From DATFES01 sp035457725 (lineage in GTDB: Bacteria > Pseudomonadota > Alphaproteobacteria > CACIAM-22H2), in NCBI GenBank assembly GCA_035457725.1, contig DATIBC010000034.1, forward strand, positions 1 to 38,237: a DNA stretch of 38,237 nt, in the 5' to 3' direction. Below are positions 8,307-15,953 of this stretch, piece by piece. Each line of letters starts with the position of its first letter. The first letter of the stretch is position 1. A program made the position numbers and the translations under genes. The notes under the pieces are model-generated. The model did no database searches, had not been told where the DNA came from, and saw nothing but the letters and a program-made list of their open reading frames with translations.

Positions 8307-8870
8307 ATGGCTCGTATTTCATTCGCTTTCTTGGCAGTCGCGCTGGTGCTGCCCGTGACCGCGCCGAACTCAACCGCTGGCGAGATCAACGCCGCCCATC
8401 CGGTGAAGTCGCCTTACGCTCACGACCGCGCGCGGGCGATCAAGGCGCTCGACCAGCGCGCGATCGACGACTTGCTCTCCGGCAATGGCGCCGGGCTGGC
8501 GCTCGCCGCTGAGCTCAACGGCTACCCGGGACCGCGCCACGTCCTCGAGCTGGCGGACGCGCTTGCGCTCGACCCGGGACAGCGGCGCGCAACCGCGCGG
8601 TTGCGCGACGACATGCAGGCGAAGGCAAGCGCCTTGGGAGACGAAATCGTCGCCGCCGAAGTGGCGCTCGATCGCGCCTTCGCCGACCGGACCGTCGACC
8701 GCGCCGTTGTGCACGCGCGGGCCGCCGGGATCGCCGCGCTCAAGGGGCGGCTGCGCGCCGTTCATCTCGAGGCGCATCTCGCGCAAGCAGCGCTGCTCAC
8801 GCCGTCGCAGAACGCGCGTTACGCCGAATTGCGCGGCTACAGCGCCGATGGCGGGCACCGGGACCGCTGA
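8307..8870 (+). CDS. CpxP/Spy-like periplasmic protein (LTxxQ family)
   Basis: This 187-residue protein has a signal peptide (about residues 1-24, MARISFAFLAVALVLPVTAP onward). The mature part is predicted all-helical. It carries the phrase SGNGAGLALAAELNGYPGPR, seen in alphaproteobacterial periplasmic metal-sensor/Spy-like proteins. Two LTxxQ-type sites follow: ALDPGQRRAT near residue 87 and LLTPSQNARYAEL near residue 165. CpxP and Spy relatives are periplasmic chaperones or inhibitors of envelope-stress signalling, and some relatives respond to metals. The start is supported by GGAG eight bases before ATG. It diverges from the ClpP-like gene over a strong palindrome, which hints at shared envelope-stress control (inference). 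No His- or Met-rich metal site is evident. Confidence 0.78.
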   Translation: MARISFAFLAVALVLPVTAPNSTAGEINAAHPVKSPYAHDRARAIKALDQRAIDDLLSGNGAGLALAAELNGYPGPRHVLELADALALDPGQRRATARLRDDMQAKASALGDEIVAAEVALDRAFADRTVDRAVVHARAAGIAALKGRLRAVHLEAHLAQAALLTPSQNARYAELRGYSADGGHRDR

Positions 8871-8885
8871 TTCCGCCTCGGGCCC

Positions 8886-9233
8886 TTACCAGGGCGCCAT
8901 GATCTCTTCGACGTCGCGCGCCCGCGTCCGCGCCGCATCCAGCTCCAGCTTCTGCTCGCGATAGATGTCGCGATCGGAGCGCAACGGCGCGTTCTCCAAG
9001 TCGCGCACGGCGTCATAATTGCGTTGCGCGCCGCGCGCGTCGCGCTCGGCGCGCTCCGAGCGCTCGCGGGCGCGCCTGGCGTCATAATCGCGCACCGCGC
9101 GATCTTGCTGCTGCTGATAGTCGCGCTGAAGCTGCTCGCGGTGGATGCGATCGGCGTCGAAGAGCTGCGCCGCGGTGCGCGGCGCAATGAGGTTTGTCGT
9201 GATGACGAGGCCAACAAGCAAACCGCGCATCAT
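8886..9233 (-). CDS. Small secreted coiled-coil protein, function unknown
   Basis: This 115-residue protein has an N-terminal signal peptide (MMRGLLVGLVITTNLIAPRT, cleavage probably after TAA near residue 22). The rest is extremely charged and lacks hydrophobic segments. It repeats Asp, Arg, Glu and Gln in patterns such as EQLQRDYQQQQDRAVRDYDA and RERSERAERDARGAQ, which predict a long helix or coiled coil. I recognise no family. It begins 11 bases after the stop of glnD on the same strand, so it is probably in the glnD transcript, and converges on the CpxP-like gene. Two adjacent ATG codons (9233 and 9230) could each start it. Confidence 0.6.
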   Translation of the reverse strand: MMRGLLVGLVITTNLIAPRTAAQLFDADRIHREQLQRDYQQQQDRAVRDYDARRARERSERAERDARGAQRNYDAVRDLENAPLRSDRDIYREQKLELDAARTRARDVEEIMAPW

Positions 9234-9244
9234 CGGTTCGCTCG

Positions 9245-12124
9245 CTAGTGCACCGCCGCCGCGCTCGCCCGGCGGCGCGGCCGCAGCGGTGGAGCGCTCG
9301 GCTTTCCGATCTCGGCGTCGGGATCGGCGAGCGCGGCCAGCAGTCGCTCGCGAATGCGCTTCAGTTTGTGCTCCTGGTCGATCTTGTGGCCGAAGACGTC
9401 CTTGACGTAGAAGACGTCGACGACGCGCTCGCCGTACGTCGCGATCTTGGCGGTCGAGATCGACAGACCGAGCTCGGTCAGGGCGCTGGTCACGTCGAAC
9501 AGCAGCCCGGTGCGGTCGCGGCCATTGACCTCGATCAGGGTATGCGTCGCCGACGCCGCGTTGTCGATCAGCACGCGCGGCGGTACGGTGAACACCGACG
9601 TGCGGCTGGGAATCGCCGGACGCCGGGCCAGCGCCTCCTTGAGCCTGAGCCGTCCCGACAGCGCGTGCTCGATGTGGGTCGAAAGCCGCGCCAGCCGCTC
9701 GGGCCGATCGAAGGCGACGCCGGCGCCGGGCGCTCCGCTCACCTCGCCCGCCGCAGCGTCCTGGATGAGGAACGTATCGAGCGCCATGCCGTTCGTCATG
9801 GTGAAAATCTGCGCTCCGACGATGTTGGCGCCGGCCAGCGCCATCGCGCCGGCGATGCGGCTGAACAGGCCGGGATGGTCGGCGGTGTAGATGGTGATCT
9901 CGGTGATGGCGCGGGCGCGGTCGATGCGCGTGTCGATGGCGAGCGGCGCCTGGCCGCGCTCGGCCTCGCGCACCAGCCGGGCGTGACGGGCGAGCGTGGC
10001 GGCGTCGCAAGCCAGCCAATACGCCGCATAGCCGCGCGCCAGATGCGCCTCGATTTCCTTGGCCGGCCAATCCTTGAGTTCGGCGGCGAGCGCTGCCTGC
10101 GCCGCGGCGACCCGCGCCTTGGCGCTGTCGTCGGCCGGGGCCCCCGCAAGCACCTCCTCGGTGCGCCAGTATAGTTCGCGCAGCAGCGTCGCCTTCCAAT
10201 TGTTCCATACGTTGGGACCGACGGCGCGGATGTCGGCGACGGTAAGGCAGAGCAGCAGCCGCAGGCGCTCGGGCGACTGCACGAGCTCGGCGAAATCGCG
10301 GATCGTCTTGGGGTCGTGGATGTCGCGCTTGAAGGCGGTCGACGACATCGCGAGGTGATAGCGCACCAGCCACGACACGGTCTCGGTCTCCTCCTCGCTG
10401 AGCCCGACGCGCGGTCCGAGCTTGAGGGCGATATCGGCGCCGATCAACGAATGATCGCCGCCGCGGCCCTTGGCGATGTCGTGCAGCAGCAGCGCCAGAT
10501 ACAGCGCGCGGCGCGACTGGATCTTGTGGATGACCTCGCACGACAAGGGATGGTCGGCCTTGAGCGCGCCCGATTCGATGCGGTGGAGGATACCGATGGC
10601 GAAGATGGTGTGCTCGTCGACCGTGTAAACGTGATACATGTCGTGCTGCATCTGCGCCACGACGCGGCCGAAATCGGGCACGAAACGGCCGAACACGCCG
10701 GCCTCGTTCATGCGCCGCAGCGTGTTCTCGGCGTCGTTCGGGTCGGTCAGGATATCCATGAAAATCCGGTTGGCCTCGGGATCGGCGCGCAGCTTGCCGT
10801 CGACCAGCCGCAGGTTCTGCCGGATCAGCCGCAGCGCGTAGGGATGGACCTCGAGGTTGTTTTCCTGGGCGACCCGGAAGATCCGCAGGAAATTGAGCGG
10901 GTCGTCGGCGAAGGAGGTGGTTTTCGCTATCGTCAGGCGGCCGCTTTCGATGGCGAAGCCGGCCGGCGACCTGGCGCGCCGCATGAATGCCGACAGCGAC
11001 AGCCGGCCGAAATTCAGCTTGGGCTTCTTTTCGGCGTCGATCTCCAGCGCGGCGCAGAAAATGCGTGTCAGGTCGCCGACGTCCTTGGCGACGAGGAAAT
11101 AATGCTTCATGAAGCGCTCGACGCCGCGCGTGCCACGGTGATCGGTGTAGCTCATGCGCCGGGCGATCTCGGACTGCACGTCGAAGGTCAGCCGCTCCTC
11201 GGGCCGGCCGGCGACGTAATGCAGATGGCAGCGTACGGTCCACAGAAACTCCTGCGCCTTGGCGAACTTTGCCGCCTCCTCGGCGGTGAGCACGCCCTTC
11301 AGCACCAACTCGCTCACGTCGTCGACCCGGTGCACGTACTTGGCGATCCAGAACAGCGTGTGCAGGTCGCGCAGGCCGCCCTTGCCTTCCTTAACGTTGG
11401 GCTCCAGCACGTAGCGCGAATCGCCGAGCCGCTTGTGACGCTGGTCGCGCTCGGCGAGCTTGGCCTCGATGAAAGCGTGCGCCGTGCCCTTGACGATCTC
11501 GGCGAGGAAACGCTTGCGCAGCTCGGCGGCGAGCTTGTCGTCGCCCCACAAGTAGCGCGATTCGAGCAGCGCTGTGCGGATCGTTATGTCGTCCTGGGCG
11601 AGACGGATGCACTCGTCGAGCGAGCGCGTCGAATGCCCGACCTTGAGGCCGAGGTCCCACAGCATGTAGAGGATGAATTCGACGATCTGTTCGCCGCGCG
11701 CGGTCTGCTTGTAGGGCCGCAAGAAGAGCAGATCGATGTCGGATTGCGGCGCCAGTTCCTGGCGTCCGTAGCCGCCGACGGCAACGATGGCGAGCCGCTC
11801 CGCCATCGTCGGGCTGGCGACCGGAAACATGTGCTGGTCGGCATAGTCGTGGATCAAGCGCACGATCTGGTCGACGAGGAAACTCATCGAACGCACGCTG
11901 GCGGCGCCGCCCGCCTCGCGTTCTTCGAAGCGCCGGGCGATTTCCGCTCTGCCCTTGGCGAGCGCCTGGCGCAGCGCGTCGAGCACCAATCCGCGCCGCC
12001 GCTCGGCGGCGAGCTCCGGCCGCTTGGCAATCTCGCCCAGCGTCCCTGCTAGCGCCCGGCGATCGATGATCGCGCGCTGATCGTGGACCTCGCGGGAGGG
12101 AAGTTCGGGTGACGGTGCGTCCAT
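9245..12124 (-). CDS. glnD: Bifunctional [protein-PII] uridylyltransferase/uridylyl-removing enzyme
   Basis: GlnD senses glutamine and adds or removes UMP on PII proteins, controlling nitrogen assimilation. The protein is 959 residues, at the long end of the family. The nucleotidyltransferase domain shows AVGGYGRQELAPQSDIDLLF (about 115-134) with the conserved Gly-rich turn and the Asp pair. A GlnD-specific helical region follows (HKRLGDSRYVLEPNVKEGKG). The HD phosphohydrolase domain has LLLHDIAKGRGGDHS near residue 545. Two C-terminal ACT domains are visible: TADHPGLFSRIAGAMALAGA near 745 and NGRDRTGLLFDVTSALTELG near 865. It lies downstream of mutS-msrQ on the same strand, but a 207-base gap with a possible promoter suggests separate expression. 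Confidence 0.97.
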   Translation of the reverse strand: MDAPSPELPSREVHDQRAIIDRRALAGTLGEIAKRPELAAERRRGLVLDALRQALAKGRAEIARRFEEREAGGAASVRSMSFLVDQIVRLIHDYADQHMFPVASPTMAERLAIVAVGGYGRQELAPQSDIDLLFLRPYKQTARGEQIVEFILYMLWDLGLKVGHSTRSLDECIRLAQDDITIRTALLESRYLWGDDKLAAELRKRFLAEIVKGTAHAFIEAKLAERDQRHKRLGDSRYVLEPNVKEGKGGLRDLHTLFWIAKYVHRVDDVSELVLKGVLTAEEAAKFAKAQEFLWTVRCHLHYVAGRPEERLTFDVQSEIARRMSYTDHRGTRGVERFMKHYFLVAKDVGDLTRIFCAALEIDAEKKPKLNFGRLSLSAFMRRARSPAGFAIESGRLTIAKTTSFADDPLNFLRIFRVAQENNLEVHPYALRLIRQNLRLVDGKLRADPEANRIFMDILTDPNDAENTLRRMNEAGVFGRFVPDFGRVVAQMQHDMYHVYTVDEHTIFAIGILHRIESGALKADHPLSCEVIHKIQSRRALYLALLLHDIAKGRGGDHSLIGADIALKLGPRVGLSEEETETVSWLVRYHLAMSSTAFKRDIHDPKTIRDFAELVQSPERLRLLLCLTVADIRAVGPNVWNNWKATLLRELYWRTEEVLAGAPADDSAKARVAAAQAALAAELKDWPAKEIEAHLARGYAAYWLACDAATLARHARLVREAERGQAPLAIDTRIDRARAITEITIYTADHPGLFSRIAGAMALAGANIVGAQIFTMTNGMALDTFLIQDAAAGEVSGAPGAGVAFDRPERLARLSTHIEHALSGRLRLKEALARRPAIPSRTSVFTVPPRVLIDNAASATHTLIEVNGRDRTGLLFDVTSALTELGLSISTAKIATYGERVVDVFYVKDVFGHKIDQEHKLKRIRERLLAALADPDAEIGKPSAPPLRPRRRASAAAVH

Positions 12125-12151
12125 GCTCCGACCGTGGCGACTGATGTCTCT

Positions 12152-12172
12152 AATATAAAGCCTGCCGGGCAG
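12152..12172 (-). promoter_or_regulatory. Possible glnD promoter with adjacent palindrome
   Basis: On the minus strand a TATATT hexamer (12152-12157) stands out in very GC-rich DNA, 27 bases before the glnD start. Directly upstream is CTGCCCGGCAG (12162-12172), a short perfect dyad with one central base. No convincing -35 element is present at 16-18 bases, so activator-dependent transcription or chance are both possible. The rest of the msrQ-glnD gap shows nothing clear. Confidence 0.3.
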
Positions 12173-12331
12173 CCTTGCACCGCCGCAGGCAGGCGCCAGT
12201 TTACTGGGTGATACGCTTCAAGATCGGCGATTCGGTCGTCGCCGGGGCAATATCGGCCCGGCTCGCGGCCTATGCCGCGTGCGAGCGACCAGGTACGCCT
12301 GCGACGCCATGTCTATCCCGGTCTTTGACCA

Positions 12332-12901
12332 TCAGGTGCGACGCGCAGCAGGCATGAAACGCATGGCCAATGCCGCCGCGAAGACCGCCGCCTCGATCAC
12401 CAGCTCGACGCCACCGTAGCGGCGCGACAAATAGAAATGCAGCAGTGCCAAGGCCAGGGTCGGGTAGATCAGCAGATGCATCCGGCGCCAGTTGACGGGC
12501 CCGAGCCGCCGGTGCGCGGCATCGAACGACGTCGCGGCCATCGGCGCGAGGCCGATGACGCTGACGGCGCCGACGGCGAGAAAAAGCCGTGCGATCAGTT
12601 CGTTCGCGAGAAACGGCCAATCGTAGCCGAACTGGCGCGCCCACGCCCAGGCATGCAGCGCGGCATAGAAGGCGCCGAACAATCCCGCCATCCGGCGAAT
12701 GCGTCGCGGCCAATGCCACCCGGTCGCCGCGGCGAGCGGCCCAAGCGCCAGGCTCACGACCAGCAGGCGTAGCGACCACAACCCGCTCTCCTGGATCAAG
12801 AACCGCCATGGGCTCGCCGCCAACGCGCCGCTTGCGTAGGCGACGGCGAGCCATGCGGCGGGCGCGGCGAAGACCGCGAAGGCGAGCGGCTTGAGCAGAA
12901 T
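12332..12901 (-). CDS. msrQ: MsrQ-type haem-binding membrane subunit (YedZ), non-standard start
   Basis: MsrQ is the inner-membrane haem b protein that passes electrons to MsrP, the periplasmic methionine sulfoxide reductase. The frame encodes about 189 residues with six hydrophobic segments. Candidate haem-ligand histidines lie in ALHAWAW (His83) and MHLLIYPTLALALLHFYLSR (His142 and His155). Family similarity begins at ILLKPLAFAVFAAPAAWLAV, which is the first membrane helix. No ATG, GTG or TTG precedes that helix in frame. ATT at 12901 fits best: GAGGAG at the end of mutS lies eight bases before it and it starts two bases after the mutS stop. CTG at 12907, overlapping that stop, is the alternative; TTG at 12823 would remove the first helix. 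No msrP is adjacent. Confidence 0.8.
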   Translation of the reverse strand: MLLKPLAFAVFAAPAAWLAVAYASGALAASPWRFLIQESGLWSLRLLVVSLALGPLAAATGWHWPRRIRRMAGLFGAFYAALHAWAWARQFGYDWPFLANELIARLFLAVGAVSVIGLAPMAATSFDAAHRRLGPVNWRRMHLLIYPTLALALLHFYLSRRYGGVELVIEAAVFAAALAMRFMPAARRT

Positions 12902-12903
12902 CC

Positions 12904-15684
12904 TCAGGACTCCTCGCTGGCGCGTAGAATCGCTCGCAAGCGATAAAGCGCCTCCAGCGCCGCGCGCGGGGTGAGTTCGTCGGGATTCATTTCGTTGAGC
13001 GCCGCCTCGACCTGGGATGGGCGGGCGCCGCCCGAAAGGCCGCTTTTCGGTCGCGCAGCCGAGAATAGCGGCAGATCGTCGGCCAGGCGCGCCACGGCGT
13101 CGGCCTCGGCGCCCTGCTCGAGTTTGTCAAGCACCTCTTCGGCGCGCGCCACCACCGTGTGCGGCAACCCGGCGAGCTTCGCCACATGGATGCCATAGCT
13201 GCGATCGGCCGCGCCCGGCGCCACCTCGTGCAAAAACACGACGTCGCCCTTCCATTCTTTGACCCGCATCGTGAAGCAGGCGAGCCCGGCGAGCCGGCCC
13301 GCGAGCGCGGTCAACTCGTGATAGTGCGTGGCGAACAGCGCGCGGCAGCGATTGGTCTCGTGGAGGTGCTCGACCGTCGCCCAAGCGATCGACAAGCCGT
13401 CGAAGGTGGCGGTGCCGCGGCCGATTTCGTCGAGGATGACCATCGAGCGCTCGCTCGCCTGGTTCAAGATCGCCGCCGTTTCGACCATCTCGACCATGAA
13501 GGTCGATCGGCCGCGCGCCAGATCGTCGGCCGCGCCCACGCGGCTGAACAGTCGATCGACGACGCCGATATGCGCCGCTTCGGCCGGCACGAACGAGCCC
13601 ATCTGCGCCAGGATCGCGATCAGCGCGTTCTGCCGCAGGTAGGTCGATTTGCCGGCCATGTTGGGTCCGGTCAAGAGATAGAGCCGCGGCGCGCCGTCGC
13701 CGCCGACGAGGGAGCAGTCGTTGCCCACGAACGCCGCTTCGCCGCGCTCCGCGAGCGCCTGCTCGACGACCGGATGGCGTCCGCCCTTGATCTCGAAGAC
13801 GAGGCTGTCGTCGATCTTTGGTCGGCAGTAGCGCTCCGCGACGGCGAGTTCGGCAAGGCTAGCGGCGACGTCGAGCGTGGCGATGGCGCGCGCGGCGAGC
13901 GCGATCGCCTCGGCGCGCGCCGCGACGTCGCTGGCGAGCGCGGCGAAAATTTCCTGTTCGAGCGCCAGAGCCTTGTCGCCGGCCGAGTTGATCTTGTTTT
14001 CGAGCTCCGACAATTCGACGGTGGTGAAGCGCGCCGACCCGGCGAGCGTCTGGCGATGGATGAACGGCCGCCCGCCGCCGGGCGCACTCTGCGTCGCCAG
14101 CTTGTCGGCGTGGAGCTGCGTCACCTCGATGTAATAGCCAAGCACGTTGTTGTGTCGGATCTTGAGCGACGGCACTTTGGTTTCGTCGGCGTAACGCGCC
14201 TGCAAGCCGGCGACCAGCCGCCGACCCTCGTCTCGGAGCGTGCGCAGCTCGTCGAGCGCCGCCGAGTAGCCGGCGGCGACGAACCCGCCGTCGCTCGCCG
14301 CAAGCGGCAGATCGCGGCCAAGCGCGCGCGTCAGTGTCTCGACCAGCTCGGAATGCTGCCCAAGCTCTCGCGCCGCTTGCGCGACGCCGTCGGGCGGCGG
14401 CGTCAGGCCGTCGGGCGCTAGCGCGGCGTTCAACGCCGGGATCGAAGCAAGCGCGTCGCGCAGGCTCGCCAGATCGCGCGGGCCGCCGCGGCCGAGCGAC
14501 AGCCGCGACAGCGCGCGCTCGATATCGGGCAGGCCGCGGAGCCTCGCCCGCAGCTCGGCGCGACGGCGCGCCGACGCTGGGCTGTCGGCATCGGCGAAAT
14601 AACCGATCATGTCGTAACGCCGTTCGATCGCCGCCGGTTCGGTGAGCGGCGCCGCCAGCCATGCCGCCACCATGCGCGCGCCAGCACCTGTCTCGGTGCG
14701 ATCAATGGCGCCGATGAGCGAGTCCTTGCGCACGCCGGTCAGGCTCTCGCCGAGCTCGAGATTGCGCCGCGTCGCAGGATCGATCTCGAGCACGCCGTGC
14801 TCGCCGAGCCGCGTCGGCGGTGCGAGTCGCGGTAACCTGCCCTTCTGCGTCAGCGCGATGTAGTCGACCAGCGCGCCGCCGGCGGCGTGTTCGGCGCGGC
14901 TGAACTCGCCAAAGCCTTCCAGGGCCCTGACGCCGTAGAGCGCCTCGAGACGGCGGCGCCCGTTATCGCTGTCGAAGCGCGGGCCCGGCAGCGGGGTAAG
15001 CGCAGGCCTGAATTCGGCGAGCGCGGCGGCGATATCGCCGCGCGCCAGCAATCGCTCCGACACCAGCAGTTCGCCCGGCGCGACGCGCGCCAGCGCCGGC
15101 GCCAGCCTTGCGACGCTTACCCCCTGGAGCCAGAAATCGCCGGTCGACATGTCGAGCCAGGCGAGGCCAAGCGTACCCGCCGCCTCGGCCAGCGCCGCCA
15201 GATAATTGTGCCGCCGCGCATCGAGCAGCGCATCTTCGGTCAGCGTGCCCGGCGTGATGACGCGAACCACATCGCGGCGGACCACGGCCTTGGCGCCGCG
15301 TTTCTTGGCGCTCGCCGGATCCTCGAGCTGCTCGCAAACCGCCACACGGTGGCCCTGGCGTATCAGCCGGGCGATGTAAGACTCGACCGCGTGCACCGGA
15401 ACGCCGCACATCGGCACGTCGGCCTCGCCATGGCGGCCACGGCGGGTCAGCGTCAGATCGAGCGCCTTGGCGCCGATCACCGCGTCCTCGAAGAACAACT
15501 CGTAGAAATCGCCGAGATGGAAGAACAACAGGCACCCGGGATGGGCGTGCTTGGCCTCGAGATACTGCGCCATCATCGGCGAGGCGGCGGCGATCGATTG
15601 CGCGGCGCTCGATCCTGGTGCGGTCGCGGTGTCGTCCATCGTCTGGAGGCGCGTCATCGGCGTGGAAGCGGCGCGGGCGACCAT
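12904..15684 (-). CDS. mutS: DNA mismatch repair ATPase MutS
   Basis: MutS recognises mismatches and recruits MutL. The frame encodes 926 residues. The N-terminal mismatch-binding domain has LLFFHLGDFYELFFEDA with the Phe60-x-Glu62 wedge. The ATPase domain has Walker A GPNMAGKSTYLRQ (residues 673-685) and Walker B VILDEIGRGTATFDG near residue 750, followed by FATHYHEL. All catalytic motifs are intact. In-frame ATGs at 15657 and 15639 are possible later starts, because the first nine residues are not family-like and no clear Shine-Dalgarno precedes 15684. It diverges from maeB over 269 bases and is followed immediately by msrQ. Confidence 0.97.
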   Translation of the reverse strand: MVARAASTPMTRLQTMDDTATAPGSSAAQSIAAASPMMAQYLEAKHAHPGCLLFFHLGDFYELFFEDAVIGAKALDLTLTRRGRHGEADVPMCGVPVHAVESYIARLIRQGHRVAVCEQLEDPASAKKRGAKAVVRRDVVRVITPGTLTEDALLDARRHNYLAALAEAAGTLGLAWLDMSTGDFWLQGVSVARLAPALARVAPGELLVSERLLARGDIAAALAEFRPALTPLPGPRFDSDNGRRRLEALYGVRALEGFGEFSRAEHAAGGALVDYIALTQKGRLPRLAPPTRLGEHGVLEIDPATRRNLELGESLTGVRKDSLIGAIDRTETGAGARMVAAWLAAPLTEPAAIERRYDMIGYFADADSPASARRRAELRARLRGLPDIERALSRLSLGRGGPRDLASLRDALASIPALNAALAPDGLTPPPDGVAQAARELGQHSELVETLTRALGRDLPLAASDGGFVAAGYSAALDELRTLRDEGRRLVAGLQARYADETKVPSLKIRHNNVLGYYIEVTQLHADKLATQSAPGGGRPFIHRQTLAGSARFTTVELSELENKINSAGDKALALEQEIFAALASDVAARAEAIALAARAIATLDVAASLAELAVAERYCRPKIDDSLVFEIKGGRHPVVEQALAERGEAAFVGNDCSLVGGDGAPRLYLLTGPNMAGKSTYLRQNALIAILAQMGSFVPAEAAHIGVVDRLFSRVGAADDLARGRSTFMVEMVETAAILNQASERSMVILDEIGRGTATFDGLSIAWATVEHLHETNRCRALFATHYHELTALAGRLAGLACFTMRVKEWKGDVVFLHEVAPGAADRSYGIHVAKLAGLPHTVVARAEEVLDKLEQGAEADAVARLADDLPLFSAARPKSGLSGGARPSQVEAALNEMNPDELTPRAALEALYRLRAILRASEES

Positions 15685-15953
15685 AGCACCCGAACGCGTC
15701 GTGCGCGTAGCCGCTTTGACGGCCGCAGGCCCGCCGCCCTAACATGCCCCCCGAGTGCCGCGCCGGTACTCGGCGCCGCCGATACGCGCCTTCGGCACGG
15801 ATTGGCGGCGTAGGACACAAGAATCGTGATCCGATTGCGAGCTTTAGAGCTTCGTGGCCGCGCGGGGCGCCGTCGGATCAACGCCGAAAGCCGGGCGCAA
15901 GCCGGCGCCGGCGGCGGAGAAACGTCAAGCCAAACAACCATAAGGCACCGACC

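Noticed and set aside
10316..12052. A plus-strand open frame of 578 residues opposite glnD
   Set aside because: Composition is that of a shadow frame, and the minus strand carries full GlnD with all domains.
15822..15836. AATCG-TGATC-CGATT in the mutS-maeB gap, with GAGCTT repeated eight bases apart just after it
   Set aside because: Five-base arms are weak in a 269-base gap and no promoter elements are placed sensibly around it. I could not separate this from chance.
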